From contig OX457033.1 of NCBI GenBank assembly GCA_949752745.1, forward strand, positions 19,197,907 through 19,261,906: DNA of 64,000 nt. Reading direction: 5' to 3'. A program made the position numbers and the translations under genes. The notes under the pieces were generated by a model. The model was not told where the DNA came from. It worked only from the letters and a program-made list of their open reading frames with translations, and made no database searches. Position 1 is the stretch's first letter; each line of letters opens with the position of its first letter. The DNA is from Protula sp. h YS-2021 (lineage: Eukaryota; Annelida; Polychaeta; Sabellida; Serpulidae). Below are positions 10,836 through 55,222 of the stretch, piece after piece.

Positions 10836-11881
10836 GTCTGAAAAGTAAGCAGAACGAAGAGACCATAAGAGACTGCATCAGAAAACACAAGACAACAGAT
10901 AGAATAACGTTTAGGCTATCGTTCTCAGTGATATGCAGTGCTTCATATTGAAATATATCATCTAAAATAATCGAAATGTTGATAATTATGATGACTAAGG
11001 ACGAAAAATCCGTATTTCTGGGACATATGACACTATGGGCCCATATTCCCATGGACCCCACAGTCCCATGTTCCCATATGAGACCATGTTCCCATAAGAG
11101 CCCTGTGCCCCTATGGGATCATGACCCATAGTCCCAAGGTACCTTACGGACCCATGTTCCCGTGAGACCCATAGCTCCATGTGACCCATGGGGACATGGT
11201 CCCATGCGAAGGCATGGGACGTCCCGTAAGCCTATAATCACCAGTCTGGGAATACATGGAACTACGGTCCCTGCGGTCACAAGGGCCGTTGCTAAGGACC
11301 CTACATGGGGCCTACGGAGGGACTATGCCTGTTTTTAGACCCCTAACGGACGTGTGGTCCCAGGGGTGCCACAAGCTCGAAAAGACGTCTCAAAACAGCT
11401 TTTTTCGCCCGGACAAAATTCTATCTTGCAGAGCTTGCAGATACAAGAAAGAACGAGTCCTGTTGGAGTGTAAGCAATGGCAAAAGCCTGGCCATTTCTG
11501 CTATGGCACGGTAAGCCGTAAAAGCTTAGAGTCTAAGCAGGCAATGAGGACTGCAAAGATCCGAAACAACTCCTGAGGGTGTGTGTTCGAACCAGTGGAA
11601 GTAGCCACTCGATCCTACAGTCTTCTAGTGGAGAAAAAGAGGCGCACTTCTCGGGACTATCGACGTGTCGCCGCTGCGTGCAAACTCAAATTCTGCCGGA
11701 CCGAAGTACAAGTGCTGAATTTGCCTCGAAACTGAACCAAATTTATCCAACTTTCACAGAATGATAAAGAAGTCCATTATTAGTTAAATAAACTAAATAA
11801 AAGGCAAAACCGCACCTTTCCACTAGTTCCCCAACGAAAAATTCGCGGAGCACACAGAATGGCGTGTGTTTTCAAACACAC
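10836..11881. other. DIRS 5' leader with CCCAT-type word repeats
   Basis: There is no ORF on the element strand. From about 11030 to 11250 the sequence is an irregular run of words such as GTTCCCAT, ACCCATAG and TCCCATG, with many short palindromes (CCATGG, CCCATGGG). The 11256-11576 plus-strand frame has no recognisable domain. Confidence 0.5.
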
Positions 11882-12080
11882 GCTTAAAGGGAATGCCCAT
11901 TGTCAATCATGACGAAATACCAGAGGATTCCCTCATTTTGATTGGTTGATGGATGGATGGCGGGATAGGCTATTCTGCAGGCACAAAAAGTTTGTATTTA
12001 TTTGCGTGAAAGGATAAATCCTGAAGGGAAACCCATCTAAAAGTGGAGATAAGCGAATTCAAGCTTTTGCGAAGTAAAAG
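11882..12080. repeat. DIRS inverted terminal repeat (5' end of element)
   Basis: Reverse complement of the repeat at the other end (see 4034-4264). It ends near GCGAAGTAAAA at 12079, fixed by the match of this outer end to the internal complementary region at 4391-4445. Confidence 0.87.
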
Positions 12081-12159
12081 GAAGTTATGCTGCTATTCTG
12101 CAAACAAGGTAACGGGAGGATAGCAGGGGTGGAGGGAGGGGCATTCTAATGACATCTTG

Positions 12160-12359
12160 NNNNNNNNNNNNNNNNNNNNNNNNNNNNNNNNNNNNNNNNN
12201 NNNNNNNNNNNNNNNNNNNNNNNNNNNNNNNNNNNNNNNNNNNNNNNNNNNNNNNNNNNNNNNNNNNNNNNNNNNNNNNNNNNNNNNNNNNNNNNNNNNN
12301 NNNNNNNNNNNNNNNNNNNNNNNNNNNNNNNNNNNNNNNNNNNNNNNNNNNNNNNNNNN
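12160..12359. other. Assembly gap (200 N)
   Basis: An unbroken run of N. It begins about 80 bases after the DIRS end. The translations across it are meaningless. Confidence 0.99.
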
Positions 12360-15163
12360 CCCCGATTAAATAATTGTCCCATGCGTGTATTCCGGCATAG
12401 CGACCGCTGAAACGAATTAATATGCTTACTTCGTGGTTATTATCTGAGACTTCGGAACAGTCGAACTCAACTGTCGTTTCCGATTTTACATCAATTTTTT
12501 TTCGGTCGCATATGACAAAGTCAATTTAAACAGCAGATGCGTGACGTCACAACGTTGCGATACTCCCTTGTGAGCAAAATCTGGCTCGTCTCAAAAAGTT
12601 GTGAATACGTTAAAAAATTAGTTTTTGGCCAATATTTCAGCCACGTTTGGGAGAAGTGCCAAAATTAAAAGTAGTAGCCAGGTATGTACCTGTGTCCACT
12701 ACCATCATCCAAAATTTTAAGACATTTGGGATAAAAACATTGCAGGAGATACAATTTTTCAACTTAAAAATGTACTTGTTTTCAACGGGTGTTCTAGCCC
12801 CTACTTCTTTAAGAAGCTATGTTTAAGAAACTTTTAGAAAACTGGCTACAAAAAAAAATAAATAAATAAAAAATGCCCCCAATTTTTGGCAGATAGCCAA
12901 AAATTTCAAGACAGGTCTACCTAGTACACAGTCGGTAGTACGAAATTTAAAGGAAGTAGAAGCATTTTGAAAATTAGTCACCAAGAATTTAAAATTGCCA
13001 CTCCCCATATAGCCAATTTTCTGTTGGATCGCCAAAGAAGTCAGATAAAGGTCTAAAATATATAGTTTTAACAAGCTGTTGATGACAGATCGACAGACCG
13101 ACACACGGTCGATCGCATATATTCCCCCCTGTGGGGAATAAAAACGCCTCCAATTTGGCCAATTTTTGGAGAATTGCCAAAAAATTCAAGAGATTCCCAC
13201 CTAAGAAATATTCGTCCAAAGTGTGAAAGGAATCCGATCCAAATTGTCAAGTAGAAGCATTTTGAAAATTTGTTGCCAATGAATTAAAAAAGGACTCTAT
13301 TTTGTGAAAATCGGCAACCAAAAACATTTTAAATATTGCCCATTTCAACAATTTTGGCGGATTGCCAAAACAGTAATTTTTCAAGAGAGGCCTTCATAGA
13401 GAACATTCGCACAAATTTGAAAGGAATCCGATCCAAACTGAAGGAGAAAAAGCATTCTAACTAAAAGCTTACATACACACAAACGTATACATACGTACGT
13501 ACGTATATACAGTCGACGGATGCCCCTCTACTTATGTGATAAGACTATCCCGACGAAGTCGCCCGCTCTGAAAGGTTCCGCAAGCACCACAAAAGAAACA
13601 AATCTCTTGAAATTTTAGTGATTAAAGATAGATCTTGAAGTCTCAGATTTTTCCCCAGCGATACATTAATATGTTAAGGGTTAAACACAACAACAATCCG
13701 TAAACTTCTGAAATAATTTAAGGAACGTCTGCAATAGTGGAATGTTGATGAATTCACTAAAAGGTGGATAGTCGATAAAAAAAATTGCCGCTAGAACCAA
13801 GTCAAATGTAACATGCAGGTCTAAAATCAAATAATAAAAAGTCATTCTTACCGAGAAACACAATAAAAATCATGAACTTCTTAAAAATTGATTTTAGTAC
13901 TTTTTATTTAATGATTGCACGACTAAGGTTGATTTTTTTTTGTTACAAATAAAACAAAATTGTATACAAACTGAGTGCTAAACAATAACACGTGACCACT
14001 ACAAAAACCAACTCCATATAAAGATTATATCGATCCACACCATGAGGTTAATCTTACACTATTTGAAAATATTTAGCTATTTTTTTTTACTTTAAGACTT
14101 TCCGTCTCGATCGGGCATACGTATAATTTTTGGCAAATGGTTTAACCAGCTTCAATCGCATAAATACTATTCAACAGAGCCGCTAATCGCAGGAAATAAA
14201 ATAGAAACACCAATATATTTTTAATTGTATTTTTTTGTACAATACCGTCTCTCAGAATCTGAACATAATTAAGTATGACTTAGCAAATAATGGCATTGAA
14301 AAAATACTAAATAGTTGATTTGCTGCCTTAAGTGATAGAGACCGGAAGTACGTCATATACCGCCGCTTTCCCGCGCTTCGTCTTTAGCGGACACTGTTAT
14401 TTTTCACTTTGTGAACGGCTTGTAAGTTTGCTTGTTTGTTGGTTTTTTTTTACTGCGGAAAGTCACTACCAAACACAAGGTCCTTTTACAAATATTCAGT
14501 TAGCAACAAATAATTCGCTAAATAACGGTGACAAAATCCATTTGCATCATGTTCGTTCGATCACAATTAATACTTGCCCGTTAAAAACAAGATGGCGACC
14601 ATTTTTTTCCTAAACTGGACGTCAAGATTAATACAAACCAGTACGATAACATGAAAACAAAACAAAAAAAAAAAAAAAAAAAAAAAAAAAGAAACAATAA
14701 AATCATGTTTAAATTGGTCTAGTTTTCCAAGAAGTAGTCTAAACACATCTAAGAGTAAATATGAATAAATGCAATGTTTTATATGATACACAATATGATT
14801 TTAGACGCTTTGACCTTGAAAGCCATGGCTAAGGTCACACAGTCAGGTTTTGTTCCGTCACTTCACCTTGAACTTCACACTTGAAGTATAACATGAGTTT
14901 CTTTAATTTTACATATTACACAACTCCAAGGAGGATAGAAAGCCAATTTACGATATCTTAAGAACAAAACTACTTTTATCGCTCAAAAATAGCGTTATGA
15001 TCATTTGATCTAATCTGATTCTTTGAGATAAAATTTCAGGTACTCTCCTTCCCCCTCCCGCAAAATGTTTTCTTAAACATCACTGGTACATATATTCTTT
15101 GTACACAAATCGTGTTCTGCCCTCAAGTGAACATTCCACGACAGACGCCTGTGGGCGGTTAGT
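12360..15163. other. Intergenic DNA with a degraded dispersed repeat
   Basis: From about 12600 to 13560 there are several loosely similar units of the type TTGCCAAAAATTTCAAG...GAAAGGAATCCGATCCAAA. The part near 12740-12830 (GGAGATACAATTTTTCA, AACTTAAAAATGTAC) has a relative at 32655-32735. A run of 30 A (14663-14692) and other AT-rich sequence follow. No exon was found. The 3' UTR of the laminin gene should extend into the right end. Confidence 0.45.
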
Positions 15164-48021
<32,858 letters not shown>

Positions 48022-50013
48022 TCTGCAGGCTGTATTCCAGGTATTTGTTATGTACACTTTCAAATGTGCATGCAGTGTTATCTGTAAATGCTATGGTTAG
48101 ACGAAGAAGGCAGTTTTCTATGATTTAACTGAATTTACCATAGTGTCACGTTTTACTCCATTCCTGTGGTAGACAATGTGTAACGTTAAAATAAGACGAA
48201 CTAAGATGTTTTGAACCTCGACTTTGCAAGCTCTTTGGTTGAATTGCGTCTAAAGTAAATAAGTAAATAAATAAATAAATAAAAAACTGAAGTAAACCAA
48301 AATTTTAACAAGTTTTATAAAGCTTTAAAAATATCTTATTATAATTAAAACGGCGCTATCCTTCTCCCGCCAAGCGCGTAAAAACAAAGTCAGATCCTTT
48401 TCAACAGCCACACCTCCTCCTCCTAACATCGCTCAAAAAAAAAAAAAAAAAAAAAATGCTGCAACTTCGCACCTTATCAAGATGTCTCTTTTTTCGAAAA
48501 TAAAGCCGGTCTAGAAATAATATAGGTCTAGAAATTATTATTGAAGCCTGACACCGACCTCTATGTGCCATAAATCTGACTGTGTCCAGGTAACCTTCCT
48601 CTCTGACAATATCCTTATCCCGACAAGCTTTAGAACTGAAATTTAAACCCCGTTCTGTTTCTCTGTATCCATTTCTTGTATAGGCCAGCAAATGTGGTTG
48701 TATCCTGGATTTCATTAGAATCTGCGGGGATGTTTTTATTTCTTAATATTTACTTATTAATTTATTTATTGTATTGGCTAGCAAAGAAAAATATCCACAT
48801 CAGAAATATTTGTTTATTTTTTTGTTTCCTATCCAGCCGAAGGCACCGATCGTCAGGTTACCATGCCTGGGTAACGCGGAAATGACGTCACGTGTGAGTG
48901 ACTCGTCCTAGGTTTTTGTTATTAACAGACGCCTGAGGGAAGGCCAGCCCGAGCATCATCTCTGTCTTACTAAAGATGTGAGTTGAAAATACAAAATGCA
49001 GGTAGAAACCAACTCACTTTCATTCGAATTGATTTAAATTGAATTGATCGGATGAGCTCGAATGCACAAAGAACAAAAAGACCCAGGTGACATCTTAAAA
49101 TAATCGATATCCAACAACACGCTACGTGCGCAGTTAATCTAAGTTATCGATGAGCAACAACATATTGTAGTGTTTTTATTCGATACGTTATCGTTATTTT
49201 ACAACGCCATGATTTGAGTCACTTACGTCTTTAATCGATATATCAGCAACTGTTATGCTGTTTTTATATCATTTTTTTTTACATAATTTATTTACGCTGT
49301 AACTCATACGAGCACCGATATATCCCTGACACCTCATCTACTAAGAAGAACATAATTTTATCGATCATGCATAAATATTAAAAATTGTCATACTGAAAAT
49401 AAACGAGTCGGCGCTGAACCAACGTAAGCGTTTAATTTTTTGTAAATACTTATGGATGGCAAATGTTTCATGTACATATTTCATGATTTGAACCACATTA
49501 TTTTTGTTATTGCTACAGCCACTCACGCAACAACTGGTTGATATGTGTGTTCATCACTTTTTAAAACTATCCCTAAAGGCGGAGTACTAATTTTGGAATA
49601 ACACCCCTTTCTTCAACCAAATGCAGAGTGCATCCCCCTCCTTCCTTTTGTGGGAAACCCGGAGTACTGACTATCTGTAACTATCCATTTTTAAAGTGAA
49701 ACTGTCTCTTCGCGGGGACCGCGTCTGGCCTCAAAATCCCCCCCCCCCATTCTCCGCTGTTTTTTTACTTAATTTTTTATGTGCGCATGGTAACACATAT
49801 GATGTCAAAAGCACCACCATTCCCTCCTTGGGAAAGGTGATGTTTTAAAAAATCGACCAATAAAAAAGTCCCTAACGGGGTCTCAGTTTATCGAGAAGAA
49901 ATTAAAGAAAAAAGAAAGAAATCCGCTAGTACATCATAACAACACATAAATATCAAATAAGAGACTATCATGCTGGAAATAGAGGGACTCAACAAGACAG
50001 TAGCATGTATTAC
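48022..50013. other. Laminin upstream region
   Basis: This should contain the laminin promoter. No TATA box is obvious. A composite TGACGTCACGTG (CRE overlapping an E-box) lies at 48883-48894, about 0.86 kb upstream of the ATG. AT-rich sequence and a poly-C tract (49737-49747) follow. No exon was seen. Confidence 0.4.
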
Positions 50014-50774
50014 AAATTTATGGAATGTCTTTTAACATTTAATGCTAATTTTTGATGTCAAAGTTTAATTAAAGATAAAATAAATCAATGTAGAGCTCAT
50101 TAATTTATATTTTACTATCAAGAATTGTATTTTAGATAGCAAAAGTATATTTTTGATATCTAAAAATCAATGTTACAAACTTTAAAAAGGGAGGGACACT
50201 TTTATATAAAATTAAACGAATTGTTAATTAAACTTTTGAGATGAAAAACTGAATAGTTGATATCAGTAATAACGAACCAATTTTAGAGCTCAAGAATTGC
50301 TTCTTTAGAGTCTATATACGGAAGCCAGTCATTATGTCATCACTGATATTTGCTCCTGATTTTTATGCATAAAAATTAGCTGACATTTTGATATCAAAAA
50401 TTAATTTTTGAGATGAATATTTTGGAGATTTCAAAATATAAAAAAGTCTCATTCTGAAATAATGTTAAACTGAGATTTTGCGATCAAACATTTTATTTTT
50501 GCCATCAACAATTGAACTTTTGATTCTAAAAATCAATTTTAGAGATCATGAAATCATTTTTGATATCACTAAAAATATTTTTTGATATCTCTAAATATTT
50601 ATTGATACCAAGAATTATTTTTTGAGATCAAGAATACATTTAGATAGATCAAAAATATAATTACAGATAGCAAAGATTAATTCTTGATATCAAAAATTCA
50701 ATTTTTGAGATCAAAAATGAATTATTGATATAATAATTGCCTAATAAATGTTAAAATGGCATTCCATATAAATT
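50014..50774. mobile_element. Foldback element with TTGATATCAAAA repeats
   Basis: AAATTTATGGAATGTC...TTAACATTTAATGC at the left is mirrored by AAATGTTAAAATGGCATTCC and ATAAATTT at the right. The interior is a run of short words on TTTTTGATATCAAAAATT and TTTGAGATCAAAAAT in both orientations. It is non-coding, and a decayed relative is at 1430-1570. Confidence 0.6.
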
Positions 50775-52139
50775 TTCCTTCAGTCCGTTCGCACCAAAAG
50801 TGACATAAATGAGGACATTTTGGGCTATGCATCTGTAGCTATGAAAATACAGCTTATGATAAGGCCACAATAAGAAACACAAATAAAGAGTGCTAAACTG
50901 ATCTTTTTAGGAAAAATATTTATCTTATAATTATATATCTGAACTTGAAATATGCTCTTTTATAAAACGCTAAACGATTGTAATAAAAAGAATCATAACT
51001 TTTTCATTATTGTGAATAATCTTGTAAATTCCCCCTCCCCCCCCCCCCCAAAAAAAAAAAAAACGAAAAAAAAAAAAAAAAAAAACACAAAAAAAAAACA
51101 AAAAAACAAAAGGACCAGTCGGAGGAAACACCTCAACTCGCTTTTTTTTTTGTTGCAAAATGCAATTGAAAATATTATCGACGTTTGGTAAATGCAGAAG
51201 ATTCGCTGAATTTTTTGCTTTATTGGCAAATATCACTGAGCATGTTTTGCGTAAATTAAAATATACCGCTGATTGCGCGTGAAAAGGAGGGTCTTTCCCG
51301 CGGCTCCGACCCTCTCACCCTAATTATTTGAGCACACCCCCCTCTGCCCGTTGATTCTGGTTTTGGCATACATGGAAGTAGTTAGCATGAAAATCTATTC
51401 CGTGTCTCCTTTCCTTTTTTTTTTTTTTTTTTGCCAAGTCCAGTCTTAATAAAACCACGGGCTTGAAAACTGGAGCAACGTGAGAGAACGTTGCAACGCG
51501 AGCAAACAAATGAGCCCTTACGACACCGAGTGAATGTTTTTTGGAAACCATCCAACAAGTCACAAGCACATTTATCGATATTTACTGATTTTGCAATGCT
51601 GATTCAACTGCATTTCCTAAAAAAAAAGAAGCACACTCTAATTTATGTAATATGTGTTGTACATAAAACAATTGTTAAATGTGTTTGTTGTTTGAATGAA
51701 TTGTTTAAATCCGGGTTGGGGAATTCCTAGCTCTCAAGTGCTTTATAAATGATGTGTATAAAAAAGTGCCTTGACGAAATGGCCGCTCCTAAACATGCTT
51801 TTTACAACAATATCCTTCCGCAAAATTTTATTTCAATCAAAAGGATGAAACAAAACAAATGTTGAACATTTTTGCCCACTGCTGGTAAAAGAAGTCTGAA
51901 GGAAGTATAAAAGAGGCCGCTTAATTTTTTAAAATAAAATTTCAATCTGTTAAAAAAGACTTTTCACCAGATTCACTCCAGTCAGTAACTTGGGACACGT
52001 TGTGCATTCGTTTCTGTTTCCGAAAACAATTAGCTTCACAAAAAGTTTCGCTTTCACTAATTTTAGAAGGCAAAATATCAGTCTATTAAAAATGAAAGCG
52101 GATGAAATTTAATTATGTTTTATGTTCTGAGTTTGCAAA
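50775..52139. other. AT-rich intergenic DNA
   Basis: It holds poly-C/poly-A and poly-T tracts (51030-51110, 51412-51432) and no recognisable gene. The frames reported here run through homopolymers. Confidence 0.4.
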
Positions 52140-52373
52140 TTAAACGTTGAAGCTGTACAGGGCCAATGTTTCGGACCTTTGTTTTTTTTTTACCGGTTCG
52201 TCATTTTGTCCGTAGTACTTCCTCTGACCATATTGTCCCAAATTTCGCACAGATTTAGCACTTGATCTGAAGTTGTGTACCTAGCTTTTTGTTTTCGTCT
52301 TTGTTTTCATTGTCATGATCAAAACGAGGAGGACAAAAACATGGATTTTTTTATCATGAAATGCAATGCACAA
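52140..52373 (-). repeat. Dispersed repeat R1, copy 2, first part (interrupted)
   Basis: The reverse complement matches R1 copy 1 from about 29255 onward (ATGAAATGCAA, AAAACAAAGACGAAAACAAA, CACAACTTCAGATCAAG). The rest of the copy is at 59958-60365, on the other side of the Polinton-like insertion. Confidence 0.7.
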
Positions 52374-52379
52374 GTGGCT
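52374..52379. repeat. Target-site duplication GTGGCT, left
   Basis: A direct 6-bp copy of 59952-59957, immediately outside the element end AGTAGTGTAAAAG. Confidence 0.85.
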
Positions 52380-52684
52380 AGTAGTGTAAAAGTGGGGGTT
52401 TAAAAACAGGAAGTGACGTCATAATGACGTCAGGAGGTGTTTTGATAGCCCCATGGGGCTTTTAAAACAGTGACGTCATAATGACGTCACTGTGGGGAAA
52501 ACCCGATCGATAAATTTCAGAGTGCACTCGTACAGAGTATGGGGGAAAACCGATCGATAAATTTTAGAGTGCACTCGTTCAGAGCGTGGGAACGATCAAT
52601 AAATTTGAGAAGGAATGGGATTTTCAGCAGGATAAAAGTGTGGCTCCGAAAACAGGAAGTGACGTAAAAATGACGTCACGAGGT

Positions 52685-52714
52685 GTTTTCGGAGCCCCAT
52701 GGGGCTCCGAAAAC
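52685..52714. repeat. 30-bp perfect palindrome in the left arm
   Basis: The half-site is GTTTTCGGAGCCCCA, centred on CCATGG. The right arm has the same palindrome at about 59567-59600. A related CCCCATGGGG palindrome lies nearer each terminus. It could extrude as a cruciform or bind a dimeric protein. Confidence 0.85.
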
Positions 52715-52785
52715 AGTGACGTGATTGTTTTCGAATTCGCATGGGTATTTTGAGACAGGTAATCGAAAGAGCGCGCGCCCGTTCA

Positions 52786-53012
52786 ATGACGTCATGATGA
52801 CGTCACCATGACGTTATAATGACGTCATCATGATGACGTTATAATGACGTCATGATGACGTCATCATGACGTTATAATGACGTCATCATGATGATGTTGT
52901 AATGACGTCATCATGACGTTATCATGACGTTATCATGACGTCATTATCATGACGTTATAATGACGTCACCATGACGTTATCATGACGTTATCATGACGTT
53001 ATCATGATGTTA
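52786..53012. repeat. CRE array, left arm
   Basis: By eye there are nine TGACGTCA octamers (the palindromic CREB/ATF bZIP site) and nine TGACGTTA variants in 227 bases, spaced by ATCA, ATAA and similar. Confidence 0.9.
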
Positions 53013-53181
53013 TGGCATATTAAGACAGTCCTAAGCAGGATAACCCTAAGTGGCCTGTCAATCATCATGACGTCATTAGTCACGTGACCTGTCAATCATC
53101 ATTGGTTACATGACCTGTCAATCATGTGTGATGTGATTCCAACCGCATATGAGGAATATTTTCCTGCTCATCAACCTTCTG

Positions 53182-53266
53182 GCCTGAATGGCTCAGTTGG
53201 TAGAGCAGAGGACCCGTAAGCGGACCCATGATCTGAAGGTCGGTGGATCGAACCCGCCCTCGGGCA
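53182..53266 (+). tRNA. tRNA-like sequence A, left arm
   Basis: 85 nt. The acceptor ends pair (GCCTGAA with CTCGGGC). The D arm is GCTC-AGTTGGTA-GAGC with a perfect box A (TGGCTCAGTTGG). The T arm is GGTGG-ATCGAAC-CCGCC with a near-perfect box B. The anticodon arm is extended by about 12 nt and I cannot fold it canonically, so it is either intron-bearing or a tRNA-derived pol III unit. No anticodon is assigned. Confidence 0.6.
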
Positions 53267-53282
53267 TCACTTTCATATCATA

Positions 53283-53447
53283 GGTCCTCAATCTTAGAAG
53301 ACCCCCCCCATCCCCCCACCCCCCTGGGTCCTCAAACTTGGAAGACCCCCCCTGGGTCCTCAAACTTGGAAGACCCCCCCCCGGGTCCTCAGACTTGGAA
53401 GACCCCCCCTGGGTCCTCAAACTTGGAAGACCCCTCCCCCCCCCCAG
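53283..53447. repeat. GGGTCCTCAAACTTGGAAGA minisatellite, left arm
   Basis: About five units of 27-28 bp, each ending in a C run (ACCCCCCC). An inverted partner with fewer or shorter units is at 58864-58990. Confidence 0.88.
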
Positions 53448-53550
53448 GATGTGACTATGTAACATCATATAGCTATATGACTATTTAATTGCTATGTGAA
53501 CATAATTAGTCTAACGTATGTATGTCGTTATCAGATCGTTCAACAGTCAA

Positions 53551-53623
53551 GCCGCGATAGCTCACTTGGCAGAGCAAACGGCTAGCAACCTGAGAGTCCC
53601 GGGATCGATGCCACATCGAGGCA
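53551..53623 (+). tRNA. tRNA-like sequence B, left arm
   Basis: 73 nt, the canonical length. The acceptor is GCCGCGA with TCGAGGC (one mismatch) and the D arm is GCTC-ACTTGGCA-GAGC. The loop CTAGCAA would place AGC (Ala) at the anticodon. The anticodon and T stems are poorly paired, so it is likely degenerate or tRNA-derived rather than a decoding tRNA. Confidence 0.5.
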
Positions 53624-55019
53624 AACTTTTGTTTTTGGTTTTTTGTTCACTTTTATGACTCTGTGACATTATGTGACAACATGTGACTGTGACATCATGT
53701 GACTCTGTGACATTATGTGACTGTGACTGTTTTTTTTTCTTTTTTTTTTAACATAATGGCTATATTTCTATGTCTATTTTCACTATTATTATGATAATAT
53801 TTAATTAGTCATATTTCAATGGTTCTAACCACACAGCATAGGAATAAGTACATGTGTACAGAGTGTGGGGAAACCGATCAATAAATTTTAGAGTGCACTC
53901 GTTCAGAGTGTGGAGGAAACCGATCGATAAAATTTCAGAGTGCACTCGTTCAGACCGTGGGAACGATCGATAAATTTGAAAACATCAAAGGCCTAGACCG
54001 TGGGAACGATCGATAAATTTGAAAACATCAAAGGCCTAGACCGTGGGAACGATCAATAAATTTCAGAGTGCACTAATTCAGAGCGTGGGAACGATCAATA
54101 AATTTGAGAAGGAATGGGATTTTTCACAACTCTATGTTTTATGTTATAGTAGTTGGAAAATGACACTTCTAAAGCACATTTAACAAATGTAGGTTTTTAT
54201 AACATATAATATATAAAATAAGTTTGAACATTTTAGCATGCTACTTATTTAAATGTTCTAAAGTTATAGTAGTGGAAAAATGGTGGTTCTAGACCAACTT
54301 TAACAAATTTAGTTATTAACACCATATGATATATAAAATAAGTTTGAACATTTTAGCATGCTACTTATTTGAATATTCTAAAGTCATAGTAGTGGAAAAA
54401 TGATGGTTCTAGACCAACTTTAACAAATTTTGTTTTTTGACAAAATATGATGTATAAAATAAGTTTGAACATTTTACCATGGTGTAGTAGGGTAAAAATA
54501 AGGGTTCTAGACCAACTTTAGCAAATTTAGTTTTTAACACCATATGATATATAAAATAAGTTTGAACATTTTAGCATGCTACTTATTTGAATATTCTAAA
54601 GTCATAGTAGTGGAAAAATGATGGTTCTAGACCAACTTTAACAAATTTTGTTTTTTGACAAAATATGATGTATAAAATAAGTTTGAACATTTTACCATGG
54701 TGTAGTTAGGTCAAAATCAGGGTTCTAAACCAACTTTAGCAAATTTAGTTTTTTACACGTTTCAGACGATTCTACCACTTGGTTGGTTGGTTGATTGTTG
54801 GAAAATGGGAAGTGAAAGTGTGGATAGTTATGTAGGAAAACTGCGCCCATTCAAAAGACGTGTTCGAATGGCAAGCCCATTTTAAAGACGTGTTCGAATG
54901 GCAAGCCCATTTTAAAGACGTGTTCGAATGGCAAGCCCATTTTAAAGACGTGTTCGAATGGCAAGCCCATTCAAAACACGTGTTCGAATAATTTTTGAAA
55001 GATATTACGTCGTGGTATT

Positions 55020-55161
55020 GTTCAACAAATTGTTCAACATGTTCAACACGTTCAACATGTTCAACATGTTCAACAAGTTCAACATGTTCAACATGTTCAA
55101 CAAGTTGTTCAACATGTTCAACATGTTGTTGTTCAACATGTTGTTCAACATGTTCAACATG
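55020..55161. repeat. GTTCAACAT 9-bp array, left arm
   Basis: About 15 units of GTTCAACAT with some shortened, directly upstream of the TATA box of the zinc-finger gene. Each junction makes the palindrome AACATGTT. Confidence 0.92.
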
Positions 55162-55169
55162 TATATAAA
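55162..55169 (+). promoter_or_regulatory. TATA box of the zinc-finger gene
   Basis: TATATAAA lies 54 bases before the ATG and just after the 9-bp array. In the right arm the same place reads TATATAGA on the minus strand. Confidence 0.65.
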
Positions 55170-55222
55170 GCTATGTTTAAAGACTTTCTCATCATTTGAA
55201 TAGTGTAGGTTGAACCGAAAGG

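Larger units (their letters stand above)
4033..12080 (-). mobile_element. DIRS-type tyrosine-recombinase retrotransposon, about 8.05 kb
   Basis: Read on the minus strand, the order is inverted terminal repeat, leader, gag, RT/RNase H, tyrosine recombinase, internal complementary region and inverted terminal repeat. That is the diagnostic DIRS arrangement. There are no LTRs and no integrase. About 170 bases of the two terminal repeats (4098-4264 and 11887-12053) are near-identical inverted copies. RT is intact while gag and recombinase contain frame breaks, so this copy looks young but inactive, unless the breaks are assembly errors. No adenine methyltransferase overlap, found in some DIRS families, was recognised. 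It separates the TRAF-like gene from the laminin 3' end. Confidence 0.9.

Noticed and set aside
12146..12382. Frames across the N run
   Set aside because: Unknown bases only.
53193..53488. Gly/Ser/Pro repeat frames on both strands of the Polinton-like arms
   Set aside because: They translate the G/C minisatellite, and one crosses the tRNA-like unit. No start context or conservation argument.
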